Shown piece by piece: positions 7,781 through 16,818 of a stretch of DNA of 62,589 nucleotides; position 1 is the first letter of the stretch; each line of letters opens with the position of its first letter. The stretch is taken from assembly GCF_007097395.1 (NCBI RefSeq), contig NZ_VKDC01000035.1, positions 1 to 62,589 on the forward strand, given 5' to 3'. Origin of the DNA: Fulvivirga sp. M361 (GTDB lineage Bacteria; Bacteroidota; Bacteroidia; Cytophagales; Cyclobacteriaceae). The position numbers and the translations under genes were made by a program. The notes beneath the pieces were generated by a model, which searched no databases, was not told the origin of the DNA, and was given only the letters and a program-made list of their open reading frames with translations.

Positions 7781-9334
7781 ATGAGTAACGAAGTACGGGT
7801 AAGATTTGCCCCCAGTCCAACAGGCGCCCTTCACATAGGCGGGTTAAGAACCGCAATGTATAACTACCTTTTTGCCAGGAAGCACAATGGCACCATGATA
7901 TTGCGTATAGAAGATACAGATCAATCACGATATGTCGACGGAGCGGAAGAATATATCAAAGAATCACTGAAATGGGCTGGCATACTTCCCGACGAAGGGC
8001 CTAATGCCGGCGGGCCTTACGGACCCTACCGACAGTCAGAACGTAAAGATATCTATGGACAGTACGCACAACAACTGCTGAACAGCGGTAAGGCTTATTA
8101 TGCTTTCGATACTACAGAGGAACTGGATGCTTTACGCCAGCGCCTGAAGGAGGCCAAGGCAAATTCGCTTCAGTACAATGCCATTACGCGCATGCAAATG
8201 AAAAACTCGCTCACTTTATCTGCTCAGGAAGTAGAGAAACGACTGGCTGCCGGTGAGCCCTACGTCATACGATTTAAAATTCCTTTAAAAGAAGATATCC
8301 GGATCAATGATATGGTGCGTGACTGGGTGGTGGTACATAGCAGCACATTAGATGATAAAATATTAGTAAAATCTGATGGCATGCCTACCTATCACCTGGC
8401 AAATGTGGTAGATGACCACCTGATGAAGATAACTCATGTAATACGTGGTGAAGAATGGCTTCCGTCAGCTCCGCTGCATGTGCTACTCTACCGGGCATTG
8501 GGCTGGGAAGGAACAATGCCACAGTTCGCACACCTGCCTTTATTGCTCAAGCCGGATGGCAATGGAAAGTTAAGTAAACGTGATGGCGATAAACTTGGAT
8601 TCCCCGTATTCCCAATTAATGGAGATTTTCCAGGTAAAACAGGCAAACCAGAACACTTTAGCGGTTTCAGAGAGGCAGGATATCTTCCCGAAGCATTTGT
8701 AAACTTCCTGGCGCTATTAGGTTGGAACCCCGGTACCGAGCAAGAACTGTTCTCCCTGGAAGAACTGGTGCGGCATTTTTCCTTAGAGCGTATTAACAAA
8801 GCAGGCGCAAAATTTGATATTGAAAAAGCCCGGTGGTTCAACCAACAATATATCAAACAGAAAAGTCCATCAGAACTCTCCACCTACCTTATTAAAGAAC
8901 TTAAAAATCAAGACATAGACTATAAAGAGCACCTTTTAGAAAGGATCTGCGACCTGATGCAGGAAAGAATTGATTTCCCATTCCAGTTATGGACTGAAGG
9001 ACAATTCTTTTTTCTTAAGCCCACGACATTTGACCAACAATTAATAGCTAAAAAGTGGACCGATGAAGCCATAACTATTCTCACCGCTTATCAGGCCAGT
9101 CTGGCAGAATCGTCAGATAGCATCAGTGCAGAAGAGGCGCGAGACATTTTAAGTAACATCCTGGATACAAAAGGCGTTAAAATGGGGAAAGTTATGCAGG
9201 CGTTACGTCTGGCCATCACAGGCAGAGGGGGAGGCCCCGATCTAATGGAGATCATATCAATATTAGGCAGTGATGAGGTGGCTGATCGTATACAGTATGC
9301 CATTGATAACGTAAAAGTATCCACATCAAATTAA
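7781..9334 (+). CDS. gltX: Glutamyl-tRNA synthetase
   Basis: This 517-aa class I aminoacyl-tRNA synthetase charges tRNA(Glu), and tRNA(Gln) if the indirect pathway is used. The HIGH motif lies in PSPTGALHIGG (11-21), and the KMSKS motif is KLSKRDG at about 263-269. RIEDTDQSRY, typical of GluRS, is near the N-terminus. The C-terminal all-helical anticodon-binding region runs from about 345 to the end. It is slightly longer than the E. coli enzyme, with an extra segment after KLSKRDG (FPVFPINGDFPGKTG) as is usual in Bacteroidota. It is followed 6 nt later by a small charged protein gene. Confidence 0.97.
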   Translation: MSNEVRVRFAPSPTGALHIGGLRTAMYNYLFARKHNGTMILRIEDTDQSRYVDGAEEYIKESLKWAGILPDEGPNAGGPYGPYRQSERKDIYGQYAQQLLNSGKAYYAFDTTEELDALRQRLKEAKANSLQYNAITRMQMKNSLTLSAQEVEKRLAAGEPYVIRFKIPLKEDIRINDMVRDWVVVHSSTLDDKILVKSDGMPTYHLANVVDDHLMKITHVIRGEEWLPSAPLHVLLYRALGWEGTMPQFAHLPLLLKPDGNGKLSKRDGDKLGFPVFPINGDFPGKTGKPEHFSGFREAGYLPEAFVNFLALLGWNPGTEQELFSLEELVRHFSLERINKAGAKFDIEKARWFNQQYIKQKSPSELSTYLIKELKNQDIDYKEHLLERICDLMQERIDFPFQLWTEGQFFFLKPTTFDQQLIAKKWTDEAITILTAYQASLAESSDSISAEEARDILSNILDTKGVKMGKVMQALRLAITGRGGGPDLMEIISILGSDEVADRIQYAIDNVKVSTSN

Positions 9335-9340
9335 GCAGGT

Positions 9341-9574
9341 ATGGCTAAGAGAAAAGATAAAAAAGAGAAGAAAGATAAACCATCAGTGAATCCGGCGCTA
9401 GAGGGATTTAATATTGAAATAGACTCGTTTGGTGAGATCAAAACCACTTATAATATTGACGACATCAATAATTTTTTAAATGAAAATGTCGAAGATAAAA
9501 AACTAGAGGAGCGCGAAGACTACAAAGAGTTAAAGTCCGGCAAGAAAAAACAAAACCCTGACAATGAGGATTAA
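9341..9574 (+). CDS. Small highly charged protein downstream of gltX
   Basis: The 77-aa product starts with a lysine-rich tail (MAKRKDKKEKKDKPS). It has a short central segment likely to be folded (GFNIEIDSFGEIKTTYNIDDINNFLN) and ends in a charged Lys/Glu/Asp tail. I do not recognise a named family. The gene starts 6 nt after the gltX stop codon and is probably translated from the same mRNA. The basic first 15 residues suggest nucleic-acid or ribosome contact, but this is only inference. Confidence 0.65.
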   Translation: MAKRKDKKEKKDKPSVNPALEGFNIEIDSFGEIKTTYNIDDINNFLNENVEDKKLEEREDYKELKSGKKKQNPDNED

Positions 9575-9641
9575 AGGCTGGAAAATCCTATAAAACTAAC
9601 TTTAAGGCCAGAATTAATGGTATTCAATTCAGCCGTCAAAA

Positions 9642-9701
9642 CAGCATACTTAACCCGAATGGAACGGTAATGGTTAAAATCAGCGCCATGTTAATATGCT
9701 G
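9642..9701. repeat. Inverted repeat between convergent genes
   Basis: CAGCATACTTAAC (9642-9654) pairs with GTTAATATGCTG (9690-9701) over 12 bp with one bulged base. The loop is 35 nt. It lies between the ends of the small charged protein gene (plus) and the methyltransferase gene (minus). It lacks a T-run, so it is not a standard terminator. Confidence 0.3.
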
Positions 9702-9728
9702 ATCAGGGTATTACGCCCAAACGAGCGG

Positions 9729-10316
9729 TTAGTTATTATTTTTTTTGAAAGCCGGGATAAGCATGGGGACTTTTCTTTTATACTTTTGATACTTTTCTCC
9801 GAATTCTTCAATTAACTTTTTTTCTTCAAAATAGATCCCGAAAGGCAGGTAGATAAATATACATCCTGCTGATATTAAGGAAGGAAGTCTGGAATCGTAT
9901 AGAAAAAAACCTATTACAAGGAGAATAGTGGCTGTATACAATGGATGTCTTATGTGGGCCAATATACCTGAAGCATGAAATTTCCCGGCTTCTGCTTCCT
10001 GCTCTAACCCAAGAAAAGCGCGCAGACTGTAAGATCTAAATGCTGCTTTGCCAATTAAAATACCACCTGTTGCAATAAATAAGCTCAGCAATTTCATCTC
10101 ACGTGTATCAGGCAACAGATTATCCCCCCCTATCATACCGTTAAACAGAAACAATAAGAAAAGTCCCATAACAGATATGATCGTATAAATAATTCGCTGT
10201 TTTTGGAAGCTTATACCCAATCGTTTCCTGGCATATTGCTTGTTGTTTTTATCAGCTAGAGCGCTATGAAGAAAAAAATAAATACCCCAGGCCGTGATTA
10301 ACATAACGTATTGCAT
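9729..10316 (-). CDS. NnrU/isoprenylcysteine methyltransferase-like integral membrane protein
   Basis: This 195-aa protein has about five or six hydrophobic helices. Its C-terminal signature GILAHIRHPLYTATIL followed by YFEEKKLIEEFGEKYQKYKR is typical of the ICMT/PEMT/NnrU methyltransferase superfamily. There the RHP motif and the EE...Y..Y segment bind S-adenosylmethionine at the membrane face. The substrate in bacteria is generally unknown. The gene is divergent from the dehydrogenase-like gene at 10409 and its end faces the gltX operon. Confidence 0.78.
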   Translation of the reverse strand: MQYVMLITAWGIYFFLHSALADKNNKQYARKRLGISFQKQRIIYTIISVMGLFLLFLFNGMIGGDNLLPDTREMKLLSLFIATGGILIGKAAFRSYSLRAFLGLEQEAEAGKFHASGILAHIRHPLYTATILLVIGFFLYDSRLPSLISAGCIFIYLPFGIYFEEKKLIEEFGEKYQKYKRKVPMLIPAFKKNNN

Positions 10317-10374
10317 AGTAACGATTAAAGTACGAATTAATCCGTGTTGACAAAATCCACATACATTTTAATGG

Positions 10375-10382
10375 TATATTTG
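10375..10382 (+). promoter_or_regulatory. Putative -7 promoter element for the dehydrogenase-like gene
   Basis: TATATTTG fits TAnnTTTG and ends 26 nt before the start codon at 10409. A TTGA about 24 nt upstream (10347-10350) could serve as a weak -33 element. Confidence 0.4.
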
Positions 10383-10408
10383 TTAACGTATATAAAACTG
10401 CATGAGGT

Positions 10409-11620
10409 ATGAAAAAAGTCAAAATCGGCATTATTAAAGAAGGAAAAGTACCGATAGACCGGCGAGTGCCTTTTACACCTCAACAGGTAAATGAGATAAC
10501 GGAAAGGTTTGATAATGTTGAAATAAAGGTTCAAAGCAGTGATATACGCTCGTTTAAAGACGATGAATACCAGGCCTTAGGCGCCGAAGTTGTGGACGAT
10601 GTCTCTGACTGTGACATACTGATGGGGGTGAAGGAAGTACCTATGGAGGACTTAATAGATAATAAGACGTACTTTTTCTTTTCCCATACTATCAAAGAAC
10701 AGCCTTACAATCGCGATTTACTCAGACTTATTCTTAAGAAAAAGATAAGGCTCATTGATTATGAGCTACTTACTGATGAGAATAATGTCAGGATAGTCGC
10801 TTTCGGAAGATATGCAGGGCTGGTAGGTGCCTATAATGCAATTCTTACGTTTGGTAATCGATACAATCTGTTCCACCTGAGACCTGCACACGACTGCTTT
10901 GACCTGGACGATTTACAAACAGAATACGAAAAAGTACATCTCCCAGCCATAAAAATTGCGCTTACCGGGGGTGGAAGAGTCGCCAAAGGAGCCATAGAGG
11001 TATTAAACGGAATGAAAATTCGCAGAGTGACTCCGGCTAGTTTTATATCCGAGCGATTTGACGAACCTGTATACACTCAACTTAATTCAAGAGATTACCA
11101 TAAAACAAAAGATGACACTGAATTCTCACGGGCTGAATTCTATCAGCATCCACAAAATTTTGATGGGGATTTTCTAAAATATGCATGTGAAGCAGATGTA
11201 CTGATAGCCGGGGCCTTTTGGCATCCTGCCGCCCCGCGATTATTCACACGTAAAGATGCTGTAAGCCCGGATTTTAAAATTCGTGTGATAGCAGACATCA
11301 CCTGTGATATAGAGGGATCCATCCCTTCCACCAAAAAACCCAGTACAATAGATGATCCTATCTACGATTATAATCCTACAGATGATAAAATAGAACCGCC
11401 ACTAACTGATGAAGGAAACATTACGGTAATGGCTGTGGACAATTTACCTTGCGAACTACCGCGTAACGCTTCTGAGGACTTCGGCCACGAGTTAGTCGTC
11501 AATGTTCTACCGCATTTACTCGGAAATGACGCGCAGGGTGTTATTAAGAGAGCTACCATCACTAATGACGGTAACCTGACAAAAGGTTATGAATACCTGA
11601 AAAACTATGTGGGCGATTAG
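10409..11620 (+). CDS. Saccharopine dehydrogenase/alanine dehydrogenase-like NAD(P) oxidoreductase
   Basis: This is a 403-aa protein. The N-terminal half begins KIGIIKEGKVPIDRRVPFTP, resembling the AlaDh/PNT N-terminal domain of alanine dehydrogenases and lysine-forming saccharopine dehydrogenases. A Rossmann nucleotide-binding segment IALTGGGRVAKGAIEVLNGM lies at about 183-202, and the C-terminal part has VIADITCDIEGSIPST and VDNLPCELPRNAS, typical of the LYS1-like group. It probably catalyses an NAD(P)-dependent oxidative deamination or its reverse on an amino acid or opine. The exact substrate is not clear. An HD-domain gene follows after 32 nt on the same strand. Confidence 0.82.
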   Translation: MKKVKIGIIKEGKVPIDRRVPFTPQQVNEITERFDNVEIKVQSSDIRSFKDDEYQALGAEVVDDVSDCDILMGVKEVPMEDLIDNKTYFFFSHTIKEQPYNRDLLRLILKKKIRLIDYELLTDENNVRIVAFGRYAGLVGAYNAILTFGNRYNLFHLRPAHDCFDLDDLQTEYEKVHLPAIKIALTGGGRVAKGAIEVLNGMKIRRVTPASFISERFDEPVYTQLNSRDYHKTKDDTEFSRAEFYQHPQNFDGDFLKYACEADVLIAGAFWHPAAPRLFTRKDAVSPDFKIRVIADITCDIEGSIPSTKKPSTIDDPIYDYNPTDDKIEPPLTDEGNITVMAVDNLPCELPRNASEDFGHELVVNVLPHLLGNDAQGVIKRATITNDGNLTKGYEYLKNYVGD

Positions 11621-11652
11621 ACAGAAAACAGCAAACAAGCGTTAGAATACTG

Positions 11653-12888
11653 ATGTTAACACAGAAAATCACTACTTTAGATAAGATGGAAGAATTGAAT
11701 CTGGTCAATGAATCGCAAAAATATGCGGAGAGTATCCTTCAATCATTATCACCTGGTTTTCATTATCATAACTTGGCCCATACCAGAGAAGTAGTAGAAG
11801 CTGTTCAGGAAATCGGTACCCGATCCGAGCTTTCACCCTATGATCTTGAAACTGTTATACTGGCAGCCTGGTATCACGACCTGGGGTATAGCCTGGGGGA
11901 AGAAAATCATGAAGATGAGAGCATACGCCTGATGAAGGAAAAGCTCCTGGAGTTAGGCGAAAAGCAGGAACGTATCGACCAAATAAGTAAAATTATCAAA
12001 AGCACACAGATGCCTCAGAACCCAAAAGATGAGCTGAGCAAGGTAATGTGTGATGCCGACCTATATCACCTTTCTACTGATCTTTTCTCTAACCGAAGCG
12101 AATACCTCAGAAAAGAATTAGGAGAGGTATGTCAAAAAAGCTTCAGTGAAAAGGAGTGGAAGAAAGTTACGGTGGAGTTTATGAATGCACATAGTTACTT
12201 CACCAATTATGCTAAATTAATTTTAGAACCAAGAAAAAAGAAAAATCTCAAGAAGCTGAAAAAAGAAAAAGCAACCGACTCGAAGTACATTGAAAAACTG
12301 GAAAATCAGGTAGTAAAACTTCAAAACAAAGTTGAACAAACCAAAATCCAAAAACCGGATCGAGGTATTGAGACTATGTTTCGTATTACCTCCAAAAATC
12401 ACCTTACCTTGAGTGGCATGGCTGATAACAAAGCAAACATTATGATCTCCATTAACTCGATCATTCTATCCGTATTGGTATCGGTTCTATTCAGGAAGCT
12501 AGAAGACTATCCTCACCTTATAGTGCCTGGCCTCATCTTGGTATTTGTATGCCTTACCACCATTGTTTTTGCTATACTCGCTACAAGGCCTAACGTATCT
12601 TCAGGTACCTTTACCAAGGAAGACATTGTCAATAAAAAGACCAACCTGTTGTTCTTTGGAAATTTTCATAACTCACAACTGGATGACTATATGTGGGGCA
12701 TGAAAGAGATGATGCGCGATGCAGACTACCTCTATGGAAGCATGATCAAAGACATCTATTTCTTAGGGTTAGTATTGGGGAAAAAATACAAGATGCTTCG
12801 AAAGAGCTACACCATTTTTATGTATGGATTCATCTTTTCAATTGTATCGTTTTTGATTGCCATGCTTTTCTTCAAACCCGGGGTATAA
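11653..12888 (+). CDS. HD-domain phosphohydrolase fused to a Pycsar-effector-like (PycTM) membrane domain
   Basis: The protein has 411 aa from the ATG at 11653; an internal ATG at 11686 (MEELNLVNE) is an equally good start. The N-terminal HD domain (about 20-190) has HYHNLAHT (37-44), YHDLGY (74-79) and CDADLYHL (133-140), so the metal-binding H...HD...D set is present. A lysine-rich coiled coil follows (about 195-235). The C-terminal part has FRITSKNHLTLSGMADNKAN and hydrophobic helices at about 262-280, 289-311 and 387-407. I recognise this as the PycTM/DUF5706 domain of Pycsar effectors, which respond to cyclic pyrimidine nucleotides. No pyrimidine cyclase is encoded nearby. It converges on ppk1. 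An HD nucleotide phosphohydrolase tied to a nucleotide-responsive membrane domain is inferred. Confidence 0.8.
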   Translation: MLTQKITTLDKMEELNLVNESQKYAESILQSLSPGFHYHNLAHTREVVEAVQEIGTRSELSPYDLETVILAAWYHDLGYSLGEENHEDESIRLMKEKLLELGEKQERIDQISKIIKSTQMPQNPKDELSKVMCDADLYHLSTDLFSNRSEYLRKELGEVCQKSFSEKEWKKVTVEFMNAHSYFTNYAKLILEPRKKKNLKKLKKEKATDSKYIEKLENQVVKLQNKVEQTKIQKPDRGIETMFRITSKNHLTLSGMADNKANIMISINSIILSVLVSVLFRKLEDYPHLIVPGLILVFVCLTTIVFAILATRPNVSSGTFTKEDIVNKKTNLLFFGNFHNSQLDDYMWGMKEMMRDADYLYGSMIKDIYFLGLVLGKKYKMLRKSYTIFMYGFIFSIVSFLIAMLFFKPGV

Positions 12889-12967
12889 AGCATGCACTAA
12901 AGTTAACGGTTAAGCGCTGTATCAATATCCTGACCCTGACCTCTTCAAATTTTAATCTCCGGAAAAT

Positions 12968-15013
12968 TTAATCTAAATCCGCCAACCACTGATAAAAAGC
13001 ATGTTGCGACCTGATATCTTCAGCACCGTTTTCTACCTTGATGTTATTTAGGTCCCGGTCCAATTCACATCCTTTTACATTGTCCGCGAGTTGTATTTGA
13101 ACCAATTTTATCACTTCCTTTTTCAATTCAGGGTTATGAAGGGGGAAAACTACTTCTATCCTATGATACAAGTTTCGTTTCATCCAATCGGCTGAGCCCA
13201 GGTATAGATCTTCCCGGCCGTTATTGTAAAAGTAAAAGACCCGTGAATGCTCCAGGTATCGGTCCACAATACGATGAACGGTTATAGTTTCACTTAACCC
13301 TTTAACACCAGGACGCAAGCAGCAGATTGCTCTAACGATCAATTCTACTTTCACCCCTGCCTGGCTTGCCTCGTACAGCTTGTCAATCATGATATCATCC
13401 TGCAGGTTGTTAAGCTTAATGATGATATGCCCCGACCTCCCCTGAAGAGCATGCTCTATCTCCTGATCAACCATTTGTTTGAATCGATCGGTAATATTGA
13501 ATTGCGACACCAAAAGTTCCTGAAATGACACCTCCTGTGACTGGTCCACTAAATAGGAAAAGAGCTTGTCCAATTCATTCGTGATGTAATCCTGATGGGT
13601 CAGTAATGCCTCATCAGCATATATAACCGCTGTCTTTTCATTGAAGTTACCCGTTCCCAGGTAACCATATTTACGTATTGCGCCATCATCAGAATGCCTG
13701 ATAACCAGCGCCACCTTGGCATGTACTTTTAAACCAGGAATACTATAAAGTATTTCAATACCGGCTTTTTTCATTTTTTCAGCCCATTTCAAATTATTCT
13801 CTTCATCAAAACGGGCCTTGATCTCAACAAAAACCGTGACCTTTTTCCCGTTGTTGGCCGCACTGATCAACGCATTGCAGATAAAGGAATCCGAAGCTAT
13901 ACGATAGAAGGTGGCTTTTATTTCTTTCACCTGTGGGTCCAGCGCAGCTTCATTAAAAAACCGGAGCACATAATCGTAGCTCTGATAAGGGAAGTGTAAC
14001 AAGATATCTTGCTCGTCGATAGCATGAAAAATCAGGCGACTGTCATCTAACTTCTTTTTGCGAATAGCCGGTAATCCGGGATTTTCCAATCTTGGTTTTA
14101 ATGGATTACTAAGCTGAAATAGGTCATACATATTATGGTATCGCCCCCCGGCCAACAGATCATTTGAAGTAAGTTGAAATTTTTCAGTAATGTATTCGAG
14201 TACCGGCAAGGGCATGGCGCTATCATATAAAAACCTGGAAGGTACCCCAAGGTCTCTTTTCTCAATCTGTTTCTTAATTTTTTTTACCAGGTTACCTGAG
14301 TATTCATCTTCAATATTTAAATCAGCGTCCCTGTTAAGTTTAATGCTATAACAGCCTTCGATTTGATATTGTGGAAACAGAAAATCGAGGTTTTCCCGCA
14401 TAATATCATCAATAGCAGCTATGTAATAGGTATCCCCTATTTTAGGAAGGGCAATGAATCTGGACAGGTTGTTAGAAGGAATATTGAGTAGTGCATAGTC
14501 TATGTCACCTGTACCGTTTCTTAAGCAAACTATAAAATAAAGCTGCCTGTTTTCAAGGTGTATTGGACGGCTATGTGAACTGGTTAAAAGTACCGGCTGC
14601 AGGTAAGAAAGTATTTTACTTTTAAAGTAATGCTGTGCGAACTCCTGGTGTTCCGCAATAATTTTTTCGCCACGATAGAAATGGATACCCTCCTTTTTCA
14701 GTTGAGGTATGATCTCATCACGTTTTATTCTGCCAAATTCTTCCTGTTGTTGATATACCTCTTCCAGTAATTCCGAAAGGATCTCTTTGGGAGGTTTATT
14801 AAATTTCTTATTTATCTTCTTTTTATCAATGTCTACAATACTTCTAAGGCCTGCCACCCGTACCCTGAAAAACTCATCAAGATTAGAAGAATAAATGGCT
14901 AAAAACTTAATACGTTCATATAAAGGAACATCAGGGTTCGTGGCTTCCATAAGCACGCGCTTATTAAAAGAAAGCCAGGACAAGTCACGATCAAAGTATT
15001 TTACCATAGCCAT
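12968..15013 (-). CDS. ppk1: Polyphosphate kinase 1
   Basis: The 681-aa protein reversibly transfers the ATP gamma-phosphate onto inorganic polyphosphate. It has the N-terminal domain beginning FDRDLSWLSFNKRVL (7-21) and SNLDEFFRVRVAGL (43-56). The two phospholipase-D-like catalytic domains carry the autophosphorylated His431 in IPGLKVHAKVALV and the second catalytic His589 in LEHSRVFYFYN. The length is normal. Starts at 15013 and 15007 are both possible (MAMVKYF). The start codon lies only 5 nt from the end of a strong terminator hairpin (15018-15048), which leaves no room for a conventional promoter. No exopolyphosphatase gene is adjacent. Confidence 0.95.
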   Translation of the reverse strand: MAMVKYFDRDLSWLSFNKRVLMEATNPDVPLYERIKFLAIYSSNLDEFFRVRVAGLRSIVDIDKKKINKKFNKPPKEILSELLEEVYQQQEEFGRIKRDEIIPQLKKEGIHFYRGEKIIAEHQEFAQHYFKSKILSYLQPVLLTSSHSRPIHLENRQLYFIVCLRNGTGDIDYALLNIPSNNLSRFIALPKIGDTYYIAAIDDIMRENLDFLFPQYQIEGCYSIKLNRDADLNIEDEYSGNLVKKIKKQIEKRDLGVPSRFLYDSAMPLPVLEYITEKFQLTSNDLLAGGRYHNMYDLFQLSNPLKPRLENPGLPAIRKKKLDDSRLIFHAIDEQDILLHFPYQSYDYVLRFFNEAALDPQVKEIKATFYRIASDSFICNALISAANNGKKVTVFVEIKARFDEENNLKWAEKMKKAGIEILYSIPGLKVHAKVALVIRHSDDGAIRKYGYLGTGNFNEKTAVIYADEALLTHQDYITNELDKLFSYLVDQSQEVSFQELLVSQFNITDRFKQMVDQEIEHALQGRSGHIIIKLNNLQDDIMIDKLYEASQAGVKVELIVRAICCLRPGVKGLSETITVHRIVDRYLEHSRVFYFYNNGREDLYLGSADWMKRNLYHRIEVVFPLHNPELKKEVIKLVQIQLADNVKGCELDRDLNNIKVENGAEDIRSQHAFYQWLADLD

Positions 15014-15017
15014 ATGA

Positions 15018-15048
15018 AAAAAGGAGGCCTAAATTAGGCCTCCTTTTT
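15018..15048 (-). terminator. Strong terminator hairpin abutting the ppk1 start codon
   Basis: This is a perfect 13-bp stem: 15018-15030 (AAAAAGGAGGCCT) pairs with 15036-15048, with a 5-nt loop and A/T runs on both sides. It works as an intrinsic terminator on the minus strand for the lipoprotein gene ending at 15066. The hairpin ends 4 nt before the ppk1 ATG at 15013, so it would also fold in the ppk1 leader of any read-through transcript. Its 5' arm on the minus strand contains a GGAGG sequence. Confidence 0.85.
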
Positions 15049-15065
15049 ATTTAAATCAATATTGA

Positions 15066-16799
15066 TCAGTTAGCGGTTTCATAAACTCTGATCGTTCCAT
15101 CCCCTTCAGATGCAACTACCAATAAGCTTTTCCGAGTAGGACTTTGAGCCGGATTAATAAACACCAGTCCTTCGGGTGCATCACCTGTTTCCAAAATAGA
15201 TAAAAACTTAGGCTCTTTTGGTTCTGAAACATCGTAAATAGCCACAGCGTCTGCTCTTTCCAAACCTATGAAAGCAACGGGACTTCCACTAACACTTCCA
15301 ACTACCACACCTTCCGGCTCCACCCCCTTAGCATCACTTCTGCCATCAGGATATAAACCGGCTTTATTAGCCTCTTCCTCAAGTTCATTTCCACTGTCCC
15401 ATTCAAGTTTGCCAGTGCCTCCATTCCAGATGGAGAACGATCTTGCTCCAAATGACCATAGAGCTTCATAGATACCGTCTCCGTTGATATCTCCGTTGAC
15501 ATTCGTGACTAGGAGTCTGCCTAAATTCTCATTCTCTTTTAACGTGGCAGCATCAGGAAATGCAGTAGCATCAAGCGGTAAATCACTAACTCTAACTTCT
15601 TCCGAAAAACCACCATAATCACGAGCGTCCCCTTCATTGGCAGATATCACATACGTTGTTCCATCTACTTCATAAGCTGCAATCGCATCTGGTTGATACA
15701 TGCCAAAAACGGGAACTGACCGGAAGTTTACCCCGGCATCGTCATCACTGGGGTCAATTTCGTTACCTTCCTTAGAATAGTCCTTCAAACCGAGCGGTAA
15801 TAAACCGGAGATGCGCTTAGCGGCCAGGTCAATCACAGCTAATCCATTATTCTCTTGTAGAGCTACGTATGCTGTAGATCCATCCGGAGATACTGTTATG
15901 TATTCGGGCTCTACATCCTGTGCCAATGTAGCTCCGGGACCGAAAACTCTAAATGCATCTTTGGCCAGGCTATCCACCATGTTATTAAACCCACTAAAAC
16001 CGAGTGTAAGAGAAGAGAAATTTTCCGTTTCAACAATGGTCACAGAGCCTTCAGGATCCACAGAATAATCATCCTGAGGTTCCCCCTCATTAGCTGATAA
16101 AATGTAACTTCCATCCGGGCTAAAGGTCACCATATCAGGTAGTGCACCAGCTGTCACTACGGCTACAGGACCTGCTAAACTATCTGCTTTCCATACGACT
16201 ATTACACCATTATCAGTAGCTACATTAGCCTCAATAGCCGCAGCCAGGTATTGTTTACTTACCGCCACGCTATTCACTCCGCCTCCATAAGCGCTGACAT
16301 CAATGCTAGAAGTCACTGACATAGTGTTAGGATTAGAGAAATCGATCACATCAATAGTAGAACCTCCATCATTATTCACCACAAATAATTGTTGATTAAT
16401 TGCGTCATGGGCGGCAATCTCAGCAGCCCCTTCGCCACCAATCGGCAAACTCGATATTTGTGCAAAAGAAGACGCATCTTCTGAAGGCGGTGCAACTGTC
16501 ACTGTTCTTTGCACAGTAGCATCTTCGTCATTAATAGATAATGTAACGGTATATGAACCAAAATTTTCATATGTAATCGTCGGATTTTCCGCATCAGATG
16601 TTTGTCCGTCACCAAAATTCCAGTCATACGAAGTGGCATTTTCAGAAGTCACCGATGTAAAATCCACAGTAAGGAAATTTTGCTCAAAATTAAAATTAGC
16701 GAATGAGTCATTATTGAGGATTTGATCGTCATTATCGCAGCTGATCATAATCGTTGACATGAACGCAGCAGCGAATAGTATTTTAAATAAGTTTTTCAT
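15066..16799 (-). CDS. PKD-domain, choice-of-anchor-I type surface lipoprotein
   Basis: The protein has 577 aa from the ATG at 16799. A longer frame starting at 16829 would overlap the upstream gene and add ten residues before the signal peptide. The signal peptide ends in MISC, and the mature N-terminus CDNDDQIL is acidic, as in surface-exported lipoproteins. A PKD domain (about 45-100) contains YDWNFGDGQTSDAENP. The rest is a beta-propeller-like choice-of-anchor-I domain with VTFSPDGSYILSANEGEP, YITVSPDGSTAYVALQENNG, SANEGDARDYGG and GVEPEGVVVG. Relatives of this domain are sometimes annotated as phosphatase- or phytase-like, but I see no proof of activity. It is probably translated from the mRNA of the TonB receptor that ends at 16819. 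Confidence 0.85.
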   Translation of the reverse strand: MKNLFKILFAAAFMSTIMISCDNDDQILNNDSFANFNFEQNFLTVDFTSVTSENATSYDWNFGDGQTSDAENPTITYENFGSYTVTLSINDEDATVQRTVTVAPPSEDASSFAQISSLPIGGEGAAEIAAHDAINQQLFVVNNDGGSTIDVIDFSNPNTMSVTSSIDVSAYGGGVNSVAVSKQYLAAAIEANVATDNGVIVVWKADSLAGPVAVVTAGALPDMVTFSPDGSYILSANEGEPQDDYSVDPEGSVTIVETENFSSLTLGFSGFNNMVDSLAKDAFRVFGPGATLAQDVEPEYITVSPDGSTAYVALQENNGLAVIDLAAKRISGLLPLGLKDYSKEGNEIDPSDDDAGVNFRSVPVFGMYQPDAIAAYEVDGTTYVISANEGDARDYGGFSEEVRVSDLPLDATAFPDAATLKENENLGRLLVTNVNGDINGDGIYEALWSFGARSFSIWNGGTGKLEWDSGNELEEEANKAGLYPDGRSDAKGVEPEGVVVGSVSGSPVAFIGLERADAVAIYDVSEPKEPKFLSILETGDAPEGLVFINPAQSPTRKSLLVVASEGDGTIRVYETAN

Positions 16800-16818
16800 A
16801 ATTAGTCTGATCAGATAA

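Noticed and set aside
11653-15013. Full Pycsar defence system at the HD-PycTM gene
   Set aside because: No pyrimidine cyclase gene is in the neighbourhood, so a defence operon is not supported. Only the effector-like domain is seen.
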